This document shows, one piece after another, positions 8,812 through 18,959 of a stretch of DNA of 64,000 bases. A model generated the notes under the pieces. That model saw only the letters and a list, made by a program, of their open reading frames with translations. It did not search any database and was not told the DNA's origin. Positions within the stretch are counted from its first letter, which is position 1, and each line of letters starts with the position of its first letter. The stretch is from Simmondsia chinensis (taxonomy: Eukaryota; Streptophyta; Magnoliopsida; Caryophyllales; Simmondsiaceae), in assembly GCA_018398585.1 (NCBI GenBank), contig JAGTTD010000013.1, positions 7,412,492 through 7,476,491 on the forward strand, given 5' to 3'. The position numbers were made by a program, and so were the translations under genes.

Positions 8812-9472
8812 GTGGTGTGGAGAGGTGATTATCGGGTCATTTGGATCGGATTTGGGTGTATCCATTTGGGTTTAAGTTATTTTGGCTTTACAATAAACTT
8901 GAGTCGGGTTGGATCGGGCTCAGGTCAATCCAGTCAAGCTCATGTCACTTTGGGGTTTTACTTATACTCGGGTCGGGTTTGGTCTAGGTTAAGTTATTTC
9001 GAGTTCAGGTCACTTTAATTTTGGGTGGTCTTGGATTTGGGTCAATCTTGAATCGGGTTGTAAGGGTTTTTGGTCATCATAATTTCAGGTTTGTAGCATG
9101 AACCATTTCCAAAAATTTAAATTATATTCCAAATAATTTATATTTTTACCAACATGTTTATTATATTATTAATATAGGTGCTCAAGGTTCCTTTGCAAAG
9201 TTCAGTTGTAATCCTGATAAGTAACAACAATCATTGAATATAAAGACCTTGGTTTTATTCAGGTTTTAGGTTGGGTTGGGTTTGGATTCAGGTCATTTTA
9301 GGTCAGATTGGTTCAATTCAATGACGGGTTGAGTTGGGTCGAATTGAGTCTAGGGTTATCTTCAAGTCAAGGAAAGAACGGGTCTTGTGAGTTGCGGGTT
9401 AGGCCCTTTCAACTTTGATTTCAATTATTTACAACAAATTTTCAATTCAATTTGGGTCGGTTTATGGGTGTT
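8812..9472. repeat. Degenerate GGGTY-rich repeat
   Basis: Words such as GGGTCGGGTT, GGATCGGGCTC, GGTTGGGTTGGGTTTGG and TTGGGTCAATC recur densely with no fixed period. The composition continues right of the copia insertion at 15349 (TCGGTTTTTGGGGTTGGG), showing that the copia element interrupted this block. A similar sequence occurs at 27420-27850. Confidence 0.55.
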
Positions 9473-10188
9473 TGTTGGCGAAATTCCTTATGAACTGGGT
9501 AACCGAAAATCTTAGGTGTTGAGGCTGTGTGATAACTTTCCTTAAGTTTTATTTCGGCATCACGAAATATCTCGGGGATGCCACAACAACCAAAATTATG
9601 AAGTGGGAATGTGCGTAAGGAGGAATAGAAAGACATGTATGAGAATGAAGTTTTAAAATACAATAATGCTGGGGGGTCACTGTAGCTCGTAGGGCTCTTG
9701 TGTGGGGGTCACCTCGTGACCCCTACCAACATCCTTTAAACTTTTCACAACACTTTGATATGAATCTTTCCAAGTGTTTCTTGTGATCTTTTGATCATGT
9801 ACTTCAAACAAAAAGGGGGATGTATTTATAGACACAGCAAAGCCAAACACGTCCCAAGCTTATCCAAGACCAACATCTAAAAACTGAAAAAAACGGTGCC
9901 AAATAACAATCAAAACTGCCTTATGTGTTGAAGCTGTGTGTCGACACACTCATCAACACACAGCTCACTATAAAGTTGTGTGTCGCAGTGAGTGTCAATA
10001 CTTGCTTCGACACACGGGGTACTGTAAGATTGTGTGTTAAAGTTGTGTGTCGACACACACTTTAACTCAGACGGTTCTGGAGACCTGTGTGTCGACACAC
10101 ACCCTATTCAAGCCAAATACACTTGAAACAAGTATGGAACGAATCTCAAACACTTTATTAAGTACTCTTTTTTGAAAATACATCAACA
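9473..10188 (-). repeat. 3' LTR of copia 1
   Basis: Begins TGTTGGCG and ends CATCAACA on +. It matches the right LTR along its length but holds about 80 extra bases around 9656-9737 with a perfect stem GGGGTCAC-CTC-GTGACCCC. It is the 3' LTR because the purine-rich tract lies on its inner side. Confidence 0.92.
9935..10110. repeat. Palindrome cluster GTGTGTCGACACAC in the copia 1 LTR
   Basis: The self-complementary word GTGTGTCGACACAC or its shorter core TGTGTCGACACA occurs at about 9948, 10047 and 10087, with degraded copies between (TGTGTGTCGCAGTG, TTCGACACACGG). The right LTR keeps the same positions at 15075-15270 with partly mutated copies. Repeated palindromes in U3 suggest binding sites for a dimeric factor, but that is inference. 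Confidence 0.7.
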
Positions 10189-10200
10189 TTCCTCCGCCAT
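10189..10200 (-). promoter_or_regulatory. Polypurine tract of copia 1
   Basis: Read on -, the sequence is ATGGCGGAGGAA followed by TG and the LTR start TGTTGATG. A purine-rich site right before the 3' LTR confirms the - orientation. Confidence 0.6.
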
Positions 10201-10760
10201 TTTTAAAATACAATCATTCTCATATTACAACATCTCAAAATAATAGGAAGCCTTATTGTGCATCAATGAGGGCATCTTTAGACTGAGCCCCACCTAGTGA
10301 AGACATATTATAGTTAATTAGAACGAAAATGGTAGACCAGCTTTGAACCATACATCCCATTTGACTAACCGAATACATATCCATACACAAGGCTTACTCC
10401 CAACACATATCCGCATCTCCCAGGTCAACATATTTGTGGCCTTGTGTCCTGTACCCTTCATAAGTGTTTCAGAGCCAAAACCTTGTCAACAAATCACTCC
10501 TTGATGCGGCCAAAATTCGCACGCACTAAGGTGGACCCTAGTTATCATGTCCCTGTGACACGATATTCAATAATAATATGCACTCGGGTCCATTAAGAGC
10601 ATAAGCTCATCCTCTTAATTTCTCTATCGCTAGTTACCAAGTACTTCACACGTGGGATGTAAATATCTCTTAGTGCTTGCGGTCACACAGATGGAAGACC
10701 TCTCTCATTGAATCTGAGACTTGGTGTTGTACTAGGCATCGAGTTGAGGGTCCATCATGG
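10201..10760 (-). other. 3' non-coding region of copia 1
   Basis: Lies between the end of the RNase H region and the polypurine tract. No frame is supported. Confidence 0.5.
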
Positions 10761-12230
10761 GAGGCTCAAATTGACAGGTTTCAGCTCCATCCCTTCATTT
10801 GCTTTCAAAACCAAGTCTCTAGCTAGGCCTTTTATAAACGGATCCTCTAGACTCTGACTTATTCTCACAAAATCCACAGTGATGACCCTTTCTTGAATGA
10901 GTTGTCTCACTATACTATGTCTCTCACTAATGTGTCTAGACTTTCTGTTATATACTTCACTATATGCCTTTGAAAGCTTAGCCTAATTATCACAGTAGAT
11001 AAAGATAGGTGAGATCGGCTTTGGCCACAAAAGAATCTCATACAATAGTTCCTTTAACCACTCGACTTCTTTTGCTGCAGATGCAAGAGCTATAAACTCT
11101 GGTGCCATAGTGGAATTGGATATGCACATCTGTTTCTTGGAGCCACAAGAAATCACACCCCCACCAAGCAAGAAAACCCATCCGCTTGTAGATGCATGAT
11201 CTTCCACATCAGAGATCTAGCTGGAATCAAAGTATCCTTCCAAAATGGGAGGATAGCCTACGAACAAAAATACCATAGTCCATGGTTTTCTTAAGATACT
11301 TCAATACTCTATATACTGCATGCCAATATAATTTATTCGGATTGCTAGTATACCTACTTAGCTTTCTAATAGCAAAGGCTATATCGAGCCTTGTGCTAGT
11401 CATATGGGGTACATAAGACATCCAATGAATCTAGCATACTCCAACTGTGACACTGCTCCCTCATTCAGTACAAGCTTCACACTAGGACCCATCGGAATGG
11501 ACATCAGTGCACAAGCACCAAAGTTAAATCTATTCAACACATTTTCAATATAGTGAGACTGCGTCAAGGATAGTGTATCACCCTTCTTTAGAATACTTAT
11601 ACCGAGGATAACCTCAGCCTCACCCATGTCTTTCGTAGCAAAGTTCCTTGAGAGAAATTGCTTAGTTTTCTCTACTTGTTCTAAATCAGTACCAAAAGTC
11701 AGTAATGTCATCGACATACAAACAAATAATGACTCCTTTGCCATTTTCAAACTTACTATAGACACATTTATCCAATTCATTGATTATGAATCCATTGTTT
11801 AGAACAACTTGGTCAAACATTTGATGCCACTGCTTAGGGGCTTGCTTTAGTCCATACCAAGAATGTATGATTTTACATACTTTTCTCTCTTGGCCTGGAA
11901 TAACAAACCCTTCCGGTTGTTCCATGTAAGCTCACCGTTTAGGAATGCCGTTTCACATCCATTTGGTGAATCACTAGCTTGCAAATTGAGGTAAGAGCTA
12001 TTAACACTCTTATCGTCGATATCCTTGCCACCGGGGCATAGGTATCAAAGTAGTATATCCCATGCTTTTGGTTAAATCCTTTCACCACCAAATGAGCTTT
12101 GAACTTGTCAATAGTTCCATTAGCTTTTATCTTCTTCTTGAAGATCTATTTGCACCCTAGGGGCTTGTTTCCTCGTGGAAAATCCACTAAAATTCAGGTA
12201 TTGTTACCTATGGTGGTGTCCATCTCATTA
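10760..12230 (-). pseudogene. Copia 1 reverse transcriptase and RNase H (broken)
   Basis: Copies element RNA into DNA and degrades the RNA strand in an intact element. Going right to left: the RT start near 12200 (VDFPRGNKPLGCK), the first catalytic Asp in HQMDVK near 11960 with a frameshift right after it, WYGLKQAPKQWHQMF near 11850, and the catalytic LYVDD near 11710, which is intact but followed by a frameshift. RT continues with LTQSHYIENVLNRF (11555) and RNase H with STSGWVFLLGGGVISCGSKK (11190) and EFIALASAAKEVEWLKELL (11100). At least three frame breaks and several stops are present. Bounds are approximate. Confidence 0.88.
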
Positions 12231-12479
12231 TTTGTTATCTCTCTCCAAAAGGAGGCATCATGAGACTTCATAGCCTCATCAAATGTCAGAGGATCCGCCT
12301 CTATGACACAACAATATGGAGTTACATGGTCCATATTACTTCTAGTACCTTCTACCAAGAACGTGTATAAGTCAGGTCCGAAAGATTTCTCCTTCCTAGA
12401 CTTTTTGCTCCTTCGGAGTTCTAGAGCATTATCCGGGATTTCTTCCCTCTCATGATGGTCTCCATCATATGACATAGGA

Positions 12480-13370
12480 ATGTCATTCTCAACCGCTACA
12501 TTGTTCCTAGGTCTAGGAATAGAGGTAAAGCGATTTTCATCAAAAATGATATCTCGGGATTCTATTATGGTATTAACATTGATATAGTCATTTGATTCAA
12601 TCATATAGAACCGATAGGCTTTACTATGAGCCGCATATCCCACAAATATACAATTGATGCCTCTATCACGTAATTTTTTCCGTTTAGGTTCAAGAACTTT
12701 AACAACTGCCCTATACTCCCAAACCTTAAGACAGTTTAAATTCGGGGCTCCTTTGTTCCAATGTTCATACGGGGTTATTTTACTTTTTTCTTATTAAGAA
12801 CATGATTCAAAATATAACAGGCCGTAAGCATGGCCTCACCCAAAAATCCACCACTAAGTCCGAAATAAGATAACATGGCATTCACCATCTCAGTTAGAGT
12901 CCTATTTTTCCGCTCAGTCATGTCATTTTATTGTGGCGTATAAGGTGTCATGACCTCATGTACAATTCCCGTGGTTTTGAAATATTTGGGATCATAATAC
13001 TCCCCAACACGATCCGATCTAAGTCGTTTTAGGAAGGTCTCACAATGTAGTTTGGTTTTAGCTTTATATGCTTTAAATTTATCAAGTAATTCATCTTTAT
13101 GATTTATTAGATACACATAAGAAAAAATCTAGAACAATCATCTATAAAAGTTATGAAATATCTCTTTTCTCCTAAAGTAGGAGTGCTCTTAAAGTCGCAC
13201 AAATCAATATGTACTAAATGAAGTAAACTCGTTTCCCTTTGAACCAAAGGAGACGGTAGTCTCGTTATTTTCTTTAGCATACATGTTTAACATTTATCCT
13301 CGGTTTTGTCAATATGTGGTATCAACAATGAGTTAGCCATTTCATGCATTCTACAAAAGTTTATGCGACG
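12480..13370 (-). pseudogene. Copia 1 integrase (broken)
   Basis: Inserts the cDNA into host DNA in an intact element. Visible in several frames: LVHIDLCDF (first catalytic Asp), RYFITFIDDCS, LRSDRVGEY (second Asp), TPYTPQ, then after a stop NDMTERKNRTL (catalytic Glu), NHVLNKKKSK, and FVGYAAHSKAYRFY near 12640. The catalytic triad is therefore preserved although the frame is broken. The C-terminal stretch ends with IESRDIIFDENRF near 12545. Confidence 0.85.
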
Positions 13371-13398
13371 TAGTCTTTGATGCTGTAGAAAAGTAGAA

Positions 13399-13870
13399 TC
13401 AAGCATATAGAACAATATTATTATTATTATTAACATTGAGCTTGAACATGCCCTCGTACATGTAACCCTTTCCAACAAATGCACCCCTCCCCCCTCCCTT
13501 GGACAATACAAACTTGTCGGCCTCAAAGACGAATTTGAACCCGAACTTATTTAACAGGCTACCAGATACGAGGTTCTTCTTTAAATTCGAGGCAAAACAC
13601 ACATCGGTCAGGGTAAGGGTTGTCTCGGAAGTTAAAAGTAAATCAATTTTTCCCTTACCCTTGACCGGTATGGTCACTCCATTACCGAAAAGCAACACAA
13701 TTCCGTCGTCTATGGGTTCAAACATCTTAAAGAACCTCCTATCTTTACATACATGCTTCGTAGCCCCCGAGTCAACCCACCAAGAGTCATCATCTTGGAC
13801 TAGATTGATCTCCGATATCATCGCCATGAAATTAGTATTTGAATTTTTGGCGCGACGATCTAACCCTTTG
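13399..13870 (-). pseudogene. Copia 1 aspartic protease region
   Basis: Processes the polyprotein in an intact element. DSWWVDSGATKHVCKD carries the D-S-G active site, followed by LLFGNGVTIPVKGKGKI and NLVSGSLLNKFGF, the usual spacing for copia protease. The frame is open from about 13908 to 13399, including the end of gag. A glycine-rich stretch SKGGGRGAFVGKGY comes from a GGGAGGGGGG tract. Confidence 0.85.
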
Positions 13871-14661
13871 CCTTTTTTGTTCTTTAGGTGATAACAGTCC
13901 CTTCTCAAGTGATAGGGCTTCTGACACTCCCAACGACCGGCTTTGGCCTCTAGTCATCGCGCTTCTTTTGGAAGTGTCCGGTTCGTTTCGGTCCTTTGCT
14001 CGATTGTCCTTCATCCGTGACATTTATTTTTCCAATGTCACTGAGGCGGTCTTTGTTGTTGTCCTGCAACCTTTATCCTTCCTCAATTCGAAGATGGTTA
14101 GCCAACTCCTCGATAGACATGTCTTCCTTCTTGTGTTTGAGACTATTCTTAATGTCTCTCCAAGACGGCGGAAGTTTGTCTATCAAGGAGGATACAATGA
14201 TAGTATCGTCCATGTTCATGTTGTGTTGCTTAAAATTGTTCAATATTCTCTCTATTTCACGGAATTTTTCGATTACCGGACGATTATTTATCGTTTTGTA
14301 ATTATTAAATAGACTAACTAAAAATTTCTTACTTGTTGCGTATTCCGCCATGTACCGTACTTCAAGGGTGTCCCATAGTTCCTTGGCGGTAGGAACGTTG
14401 GAGTAGATGTCGAAAAGGACATCAGTCATGCCATTGAGGATGTGTCCCCTACATATGTAGTTGTCGTTCTTCTACTTCAAGCGAGAACCTTACTCAGCTA
14501 ATGTCTCCTCCTCATCAGATGCAAGTTCGGGGATTGGGTGTATTCAGGACATACATCACGTTCAATGTTGCGATCAGAAAGTACATATTTCTCTGCCTGT
14601 GGTGATCAAACTAGTCCAATTTTACGAAGTTGGCTGTCATCTCTCGCAATGAAGAAGCCAT
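13870..14661 (-). pseudogene. Copia 1 gag (broken)
   Basis: Capsid protein remnant. The likely start ATG at 14661 gives MASSLREMTANFVKLD, then a stop. The UBN2-type gag core follows at 14429-14073 (ELWDTLEVRYMAEYATSKKF, FREIERILNNFKQHNMNMDD, LPPSWRDIKNSLKHKKEDMS). The nucleic-acid-binding zinc knuckle near 13890-13950 reads RWECQKPYHLRRDC: the first Cys of the CCHC motif is replaced by Arg (CGT, one transition from TGT) while the other three ligands remain. A frameshift separates the core from the knuckle. Confidence 0.85.
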
Positions 14662-14688
14662 CCCAAACTAGAAATTAAGTCTTAAGAT

Positions 14689-15348
14689 TGTTGGCAAAAT
14701 TTCTTGTGAACCAGGTAACCGAAGATCTCAAGTGTCGAAGCTATGTGATCACTTTCCTTAATACTTATTTTGGTGTCACGAAATAGTCTCGGGGATAACA
14801 TGACAACCAAAATTATGAAGTAGGAATGTGTGTAAGGAGGAATAGAAAGAGATGCATGAGAATGAAGTTTTAAACTTTTCACAATACTTTGATATGAATC
14901 TTTCCAAGTGTTTCTTGTTATCTTTTGAGCATGTACTTCAAACAAGAAGGGGGGGAGGGGGGGATGGATATTTATAGACATAGCAAAGCCAAACACGTCC
15001 AAAACTTATCCAAGACCAATCACCAAAAACTGAAAAAACTGTGCCAAATAACGGCCAAAATTGCCCTATGTTGAAGCTGTGTTTCGACACACACATCAAC
15101 ACAGCTCACTGTAAAGCTGTGTGTCTAAGTGAGTGTTGACACTTACTTCGACACACAGGGTGCTGCAAGATTGTATTGAAGCTGTGTGTCGACACACAGA
15201 TGCCTTGAATTGGTTCTGTAGGATTGTGTGTGGACACACGGTACCTGTGTGCCGACGCACACCCTATTCAAGCCAAGTACACTTGAAACAAGTATGAAAC
15301 GAATCTCAAACACTTTATTAAGTACTCTATTTTGAAAATGCATCAACA
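14689..15348 (-). repeat. 5' LTR of copia 1
   Basis: Begins TGTTGGCAAAAT and ends CATCAACA on +. It lies at the gag end, so it is the 5' LTR. It has the same palindrome-rich zone as the left LTR but lacks the ~80-bp hairpin segment. No standard TGGTATCAGAGC primer site is recognisable inside its inner edge. Confidence 0.92.
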
Positions 15349-15880
15349 GTTTTTCATGTCGGTTTTTGGGGTTGGGTTGGATTTGCCACTTCTAAGGTTT
15401 AACGGTGGACATGTGAAGTGACAACATAGAAATTCAAAGACAGGGAATTGAAGGCTTTTGAGAGGGGGAGCTTCAACTAATATATACTATAAGTATAGAA
15501 GTATAGATACATATAGATGGAATAATGCTAAAAAACTAACTAAATTAGTCCTTTATTAATTTTTTTTAATACTAGGTTGGAAAAAAAGGTACTATACTAG
15601 TATTGATATATTTTTTTTAGCACTAAAATACAAATGAGCTAATTTTTTTAGCACTACATAGTGGGGTTCCAAATCTACTTGCGACCTTGTAAGTAGACAA
15701 AAATTAAGCACTTTTAGTATTTAAAATTTAATTAATAGAACATTAAACTATCCATACGCTTTTAACACTACACTCACAAACGTTAAAAAAGGTCTTATAC
15801 TAGCCAAAATGAATATTTTTTAACGTTACACTAGACATAAACTAACTTTTTTAGGTATTGTATGATGTCTAATGCTTGTT
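15349..15880. other. AT-rich DNA with repeated TTTTTAGCAC and TTTTAACRYTACACT words
   Basis: After about 50 bases of the interrupted GGGTY block the sequence becomes AT-rich. TTTTTTTAGCACTA recurs at 15613 and 15645, and related TTTTAACACTACACTC and TTTTTTAACGTTACACTA words occur near 15758 and 15818. Bases 15831-15870 are nearly the reverse complement of 19270-19307. This resembles the subterminal repeats of a DNA transposon, but no terminal inverted repeat or transposase is visible. Confidence 0.4.
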
Positions 15881-16324
15881 CATATCGGTGCCAACAGTAA
15901 TGCCGGGCAAGCCCCTGGTGAAAAGCCCAGACACAGCGCCAAGAGAAGGTGCGCCGCGAGGGGTGCTGGGGACTTCGAGTCCGACACCAGGGAAGGGACC
16001 GACACCAACCGTCCCTTTTCTGATGCTCCGGGGACAGTGACCGGAGGTTAGAGGCGGCTGCTGGTGGCCGTGGGGAGGGAAAAAAGTGGTAGGGAATGGG
16101 AGATGCCCGAGCCAAGAAAAAGAGAATCATGTGGCCTCATGGGGGCTAATGAAGTGCCGCAGATGGTGACGCCGGAATCCGAGCCCATGGAGGAATGACC
16201 CTGAGGATATGATATGGGGAAGATCGAGTATACCCAAGGTTAGGCCGGATACCCTAAGTCCCGAGGAGAGTCCGGTATGGGGATGGCCTGTTTCCGTTGG
16301 GGGCAGGGTGGCTGGTCAACTGGC
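15881..16324. other. GC-rich segment, possibly the start of a retroelement coding region
   Basis: This block is clearly more GC-rich than its surroundings. On - it lies just downstream of an LTR-like promoter segment, and read from 16389 it begins with ATG (MAANTLNPSLSPI) before the long C run. A frame on - from 16130 to 15831 stays open for 99 codons but shows no family motif. It may be a degraded gag or leader; I cannot identify it. Confidence 0.3.
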
Positions 16325-16350
16325 GGGGGGGGGGGGGGGGGGGGGGGGGG
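16325..16350. repeat. G26 homopolymer
   Basis: An uninterrupted run of 26 G between CTGGC and AATGGGAG. Confidence 0.9.
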
Positions 16351-16399
16351 AATGGGAGAGAGTGAAGGGTTCAACGTATTAGCTGCCATAGATCTAAAT

Positions 16400-16690
16400 T
16401 ACAGAACACATAAATTAAAACAGAGAACTACCAATAATGAAAAGAGTATATATACCAGAAAGAGAGAGGAGTCTCTTAAGAGAGTGCCATATAGAAGAGC
16501 AAAAGAGATGACTTTATTAATTAAAATTGAAATGTACAATGCAAAGGCCCTTATATAGAACACAAAAGAGAGATAAAAGACCACATTACCCTTTCTACAT
16601 AATAATGAGTACAAGGGTATAAGAGACACTGGCAAGGAACCCTAATAACCTTTCCTAAACTAGAGATCCCCTCTAATACTAGTTGTCAAT
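16400..16690 (-). repeat. Orphan LTR-like promoter and polyadenylation segment
   Basis: Read on -, the segment begins TGACAACTAG (16690), has TATATAA at 16557-16551, then about 35 bases further AATAAA at 16518-16513, then a CT-rich leader with TATATATAC and ends near AATTTAGATC (about 16395). TATA box followed closely by a polyadenylation signal is the U3-R layout of plant copia LTRs. No second LTR was found, so this may be a solo or orphan LTR, or a truncated element whose body is the GC-rich block to the left. Confidence 0.4.
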
Positions 16691-17078
16691 TATTATGGTG
16701 ATATTAAATTTGTATTTCATTCTCGCTTTCACTACACAACTTGATTCTACAACAAATAAATTAATAATGTGTATGCATATCCTCTATCATAATCCCATGT
16801 ATTTTCGCTAAGAAATATTAATAAGTAACATGATTTTGACAATATACAAGTATATTTTCCTTTAATCAGGTAAATTTTTAATGGAATTCAACAAATTTTG
16901 TACCAAAATTCTAGCATGGCAAATATATGTTATGGCAATCTGTGCCACATTAGCAATTTCTGTCTAAAATTCGTTAGATTTTTACAAGAACATGGAAAAT
17001 ATATATTACACAAATATTATGCCACATTAGCATTTTTTATCTAAAGTTCGTAAGACTTTTATACAAACTTGATTAAAT
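16691..17078. other. AT-rich DNA, nothing recognised
   Basis: A word GCCACATTAGCA with ATATATGTTA recurs at about 16947 and 17022, a weak local duplication. No coding content. Confidence 0.4.
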
Positions 17079-17096
17079 TGGAGGGTACGTAGATAT
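17079..17096 (+). repeat. Target-site duplication, left copy, of RTE LINE 1
   Basis: TTGGAGGGTACGTAGATA matches 18942-18959 at 17 of 18 positions and directly abuts the 3' tail of the LINE. Confidence 0.85.
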
Positions 17097-18941
17097 AACA
17101 ATAACAACAACAGTCTTAGTGCCTCACAGGCTCCCGTAATAAGCAGGGTCTAGGCGGTGGATGAACGCAGCCTTCCCCTTTCGAGTGGAAAAGAGGCTAT
17201 TGCCGAGGACCCCCAACTTGAAGATCTTATCATCCTGGAAGCATGGCATCCTACAAAGGGGGTAGGTCGTGTCGAAGACAATTCCAAAGCACATAATAAG
17301 GAAAATAGTACAACGCTAATACTAGGTGAGTAAATTGAGAAGCAAATAACCAAGCAAGCAAATAAGCACGCCACAGGGGTTAAATCTGCTCTAAAAATCA
17401 TAAGCTAGCAGTGATATGCATCACTACTCTAAGCTGCTATATCGGCTACCCCTATGCTCACTCTTCAATGAGCTCTATCCAAGGCCATCTCATCCCTTAG
17501 GTTTAGGTGGGTTAGGTCCTGTCGGATTGTCTCCATCCAACTCTTCTTTGGCCTACCCCTCCCTCTTCTGCCTAGCGTAGTATGTAGCTGTTCACATCTC
17601 CTTACTGGAGTTGCGGTCGGTGTCCTCCTAATATGTCCAGAGCTTCTTAAGCGTTGCTCCCTTAATTTGTCCTCGATCGAGGCTACGCCCAATTTTCCTC
17701 TTATATCTTCGTTCCTGACCCTATCCTTCCTTGTGTGACCATACATCCATCGTAGTATCCTCATCTCTACCACCTTCATCTTCTGTGTATGCTGTTGTTT
17801 CATTGGGCGACACTCCGCCCCATACAACATAGCCGGTCTCACTGCTATCTTGTAGTATTTTTCCTTTAGCTTTCATGGGAACTTTCTATCACAAAGTACC
17901 CCGGAAGCCTTCCTCCATTTCTGCCAGCCTACCTTAATCCGATTGTTGACATCCTCCTCAACCTCACTGTTCTGCTGTACCATGAAACCTAAGCATCTGA
18001 AACTCTCTTTCCTCGGTATGGTCTCAGATCCTATCTTGGTGTCTTCTGTACTAGGCGCAGTAGAGTGGCATAACTTGAGTTCCATGTACTCGGTCTAGGA
18101 TCTACCGATTTGTAGGCCCTTTGATTCCAAAGCTCTTCTCCACAATTCCAGATTCTCAATTATGTCTATTCGAGAGTCCCTCACCAAAACTATCATCTGC
18201 AAAAAGCATACACCAAGGTACATCTCCTTGGATGTGCCTAGTGAGCTCATCCATGACTAGAATAAACAGAAGAGAGCTCAAGGAAGAACCTTGGTGTACC
18301 CCAACTGTAATAGGGTATGTGTCTGACTCCCCTTCCACTGTACGCACATTAGTTTGTGCATCCTCATACATGTCTCTAATGGCCCGAATATATGGCCTGG
18401 GGATGCCCTTCCTACTCAAGACCCTCCAAATGACCTCTCTTGGCATTCTATCATATGATTTCTTCAAATCATTGAAGACCATGTGGAGATCCTTTTGTCT
18501 CTCCCTATTCTACTCTATCGTTTGCCTTATGAGGTGGATGGCTTCTATTGTTAATCTCCTAGGTATAAATCCAAATTGGTTATCAGACACCTCTGTCTGT
18601 TGCCTTAGCCTCCTTTCTATTACCCGCTCCCGCAGCTTCAAAGTGTGGCACATTAGTTTCATCCCCCCGTAGGTGGCGCTACTTTGGATGTTGCCTTTGT
18701 TCTTGTAGATCGGGATCAATGTGCTCTTCTACTATTCGTCAGGCATCTTCTTTCCCATAAAGATTTAGTTAAATAATTTAGTCAGCCAACTGATGCCCCG
18801 TTGTCCAAGGCATTTCCATGCCTCTGTGGATATCCCATCTCGACTAACTGCTTTACCCCTTCCCATATGTTTTAGGGCTTTCTGGACTTCCGTGGGTGTA
18901 ATTCGCCTACAATAGCAGTAATTCTGATACTGTTCCGATGT
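17097..18941 (-). mobile_element. RTE-clade LINE 1, 5'-truncated
   Basis: Bounded exactly by an 18-bp target-site duplication (17079-17096 and 18942-18959). The - strand carries the C-terminal part of a LINE polyprotein and ends in a short tail of TTG/TTA triplets (17097-17113 on +, reversed). The 3' region contains the GGCTGCGTTCATCCACCGCC type sequence also found in the second copy at 30770-30868. The 5' end, including the endonuclease and the start of RT, is missing, as expected from incomplete target-primed reverse transcription. The nearly identical duplication indicates a fairly young insertion. Confidence 0.9.
17465..18919 (-). pseudogene. RTE LINE 1 reverse transcriptase C-terminal half (broken)
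   Basis: Right to left: a fragment with VQKALKHMGRGKAVSRDGIS near 18870, IPIYKNKGNIQSSATYGGMK near 18700, [20 protein letters not shown] near 18475, [20 protein letters not shown] near 18300, the catalytic box MLFADD near 18195, then in another frame IPRKESFRCLGFMVQ near 18010 and WRKASGVLCDRKFP. The C-terminal region 17842-17465 ([58 protein letters not shown]) is the hallmark tail of plant RTE elements. Several frameshifts and stops separate the pieces; the FADD box itself is intact. Confidence 0.9.
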
Positions 18942-18959
18942 TTGGAGGGTACTTAGATA
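18942..18959 (+). repeat. Target-site duplication, right copy, of RTE LINE 1
   Basis: TTGGAGGGTACTTAGATA, one mismatch (G to T) against the left copy at 17079-17096. It marks the truncated 5' end of the LINE. Confidence 0.85.

Larger units (their letters stand above)
9473..15348 (-). mobile_element. Ty1-copia retrotransposon 1, complete but decayed
   Basis: The element is bounded by two LTRs (9473-10188 and 14689-15348) that begin TGTTGGC and end CATCAACA. Flanking five-mers GTGTT (left) and GTTTT (right) match at four of five positions and are a likely decayed target-site duplication. Between the LTRs, on the - strand, the order is gag, protease, integrase, reverse transcriptase, RNase H, which is the copia order. 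The protease motif WWVDSGATKHVC suggests the Tork group; that assignment is tentative. Every domain carries stops or frameshifts, so this copy is not autonomous. Confidence 0.93.

Noticed and set aside
13499..13891. 130-codon frame on +
   Set aside because: Antisense shadow of the copia 1 protease.
18121..18672. 183-codon frame on +
   Set aside because: Antisense shadow of the RTE reverse transcriptase.
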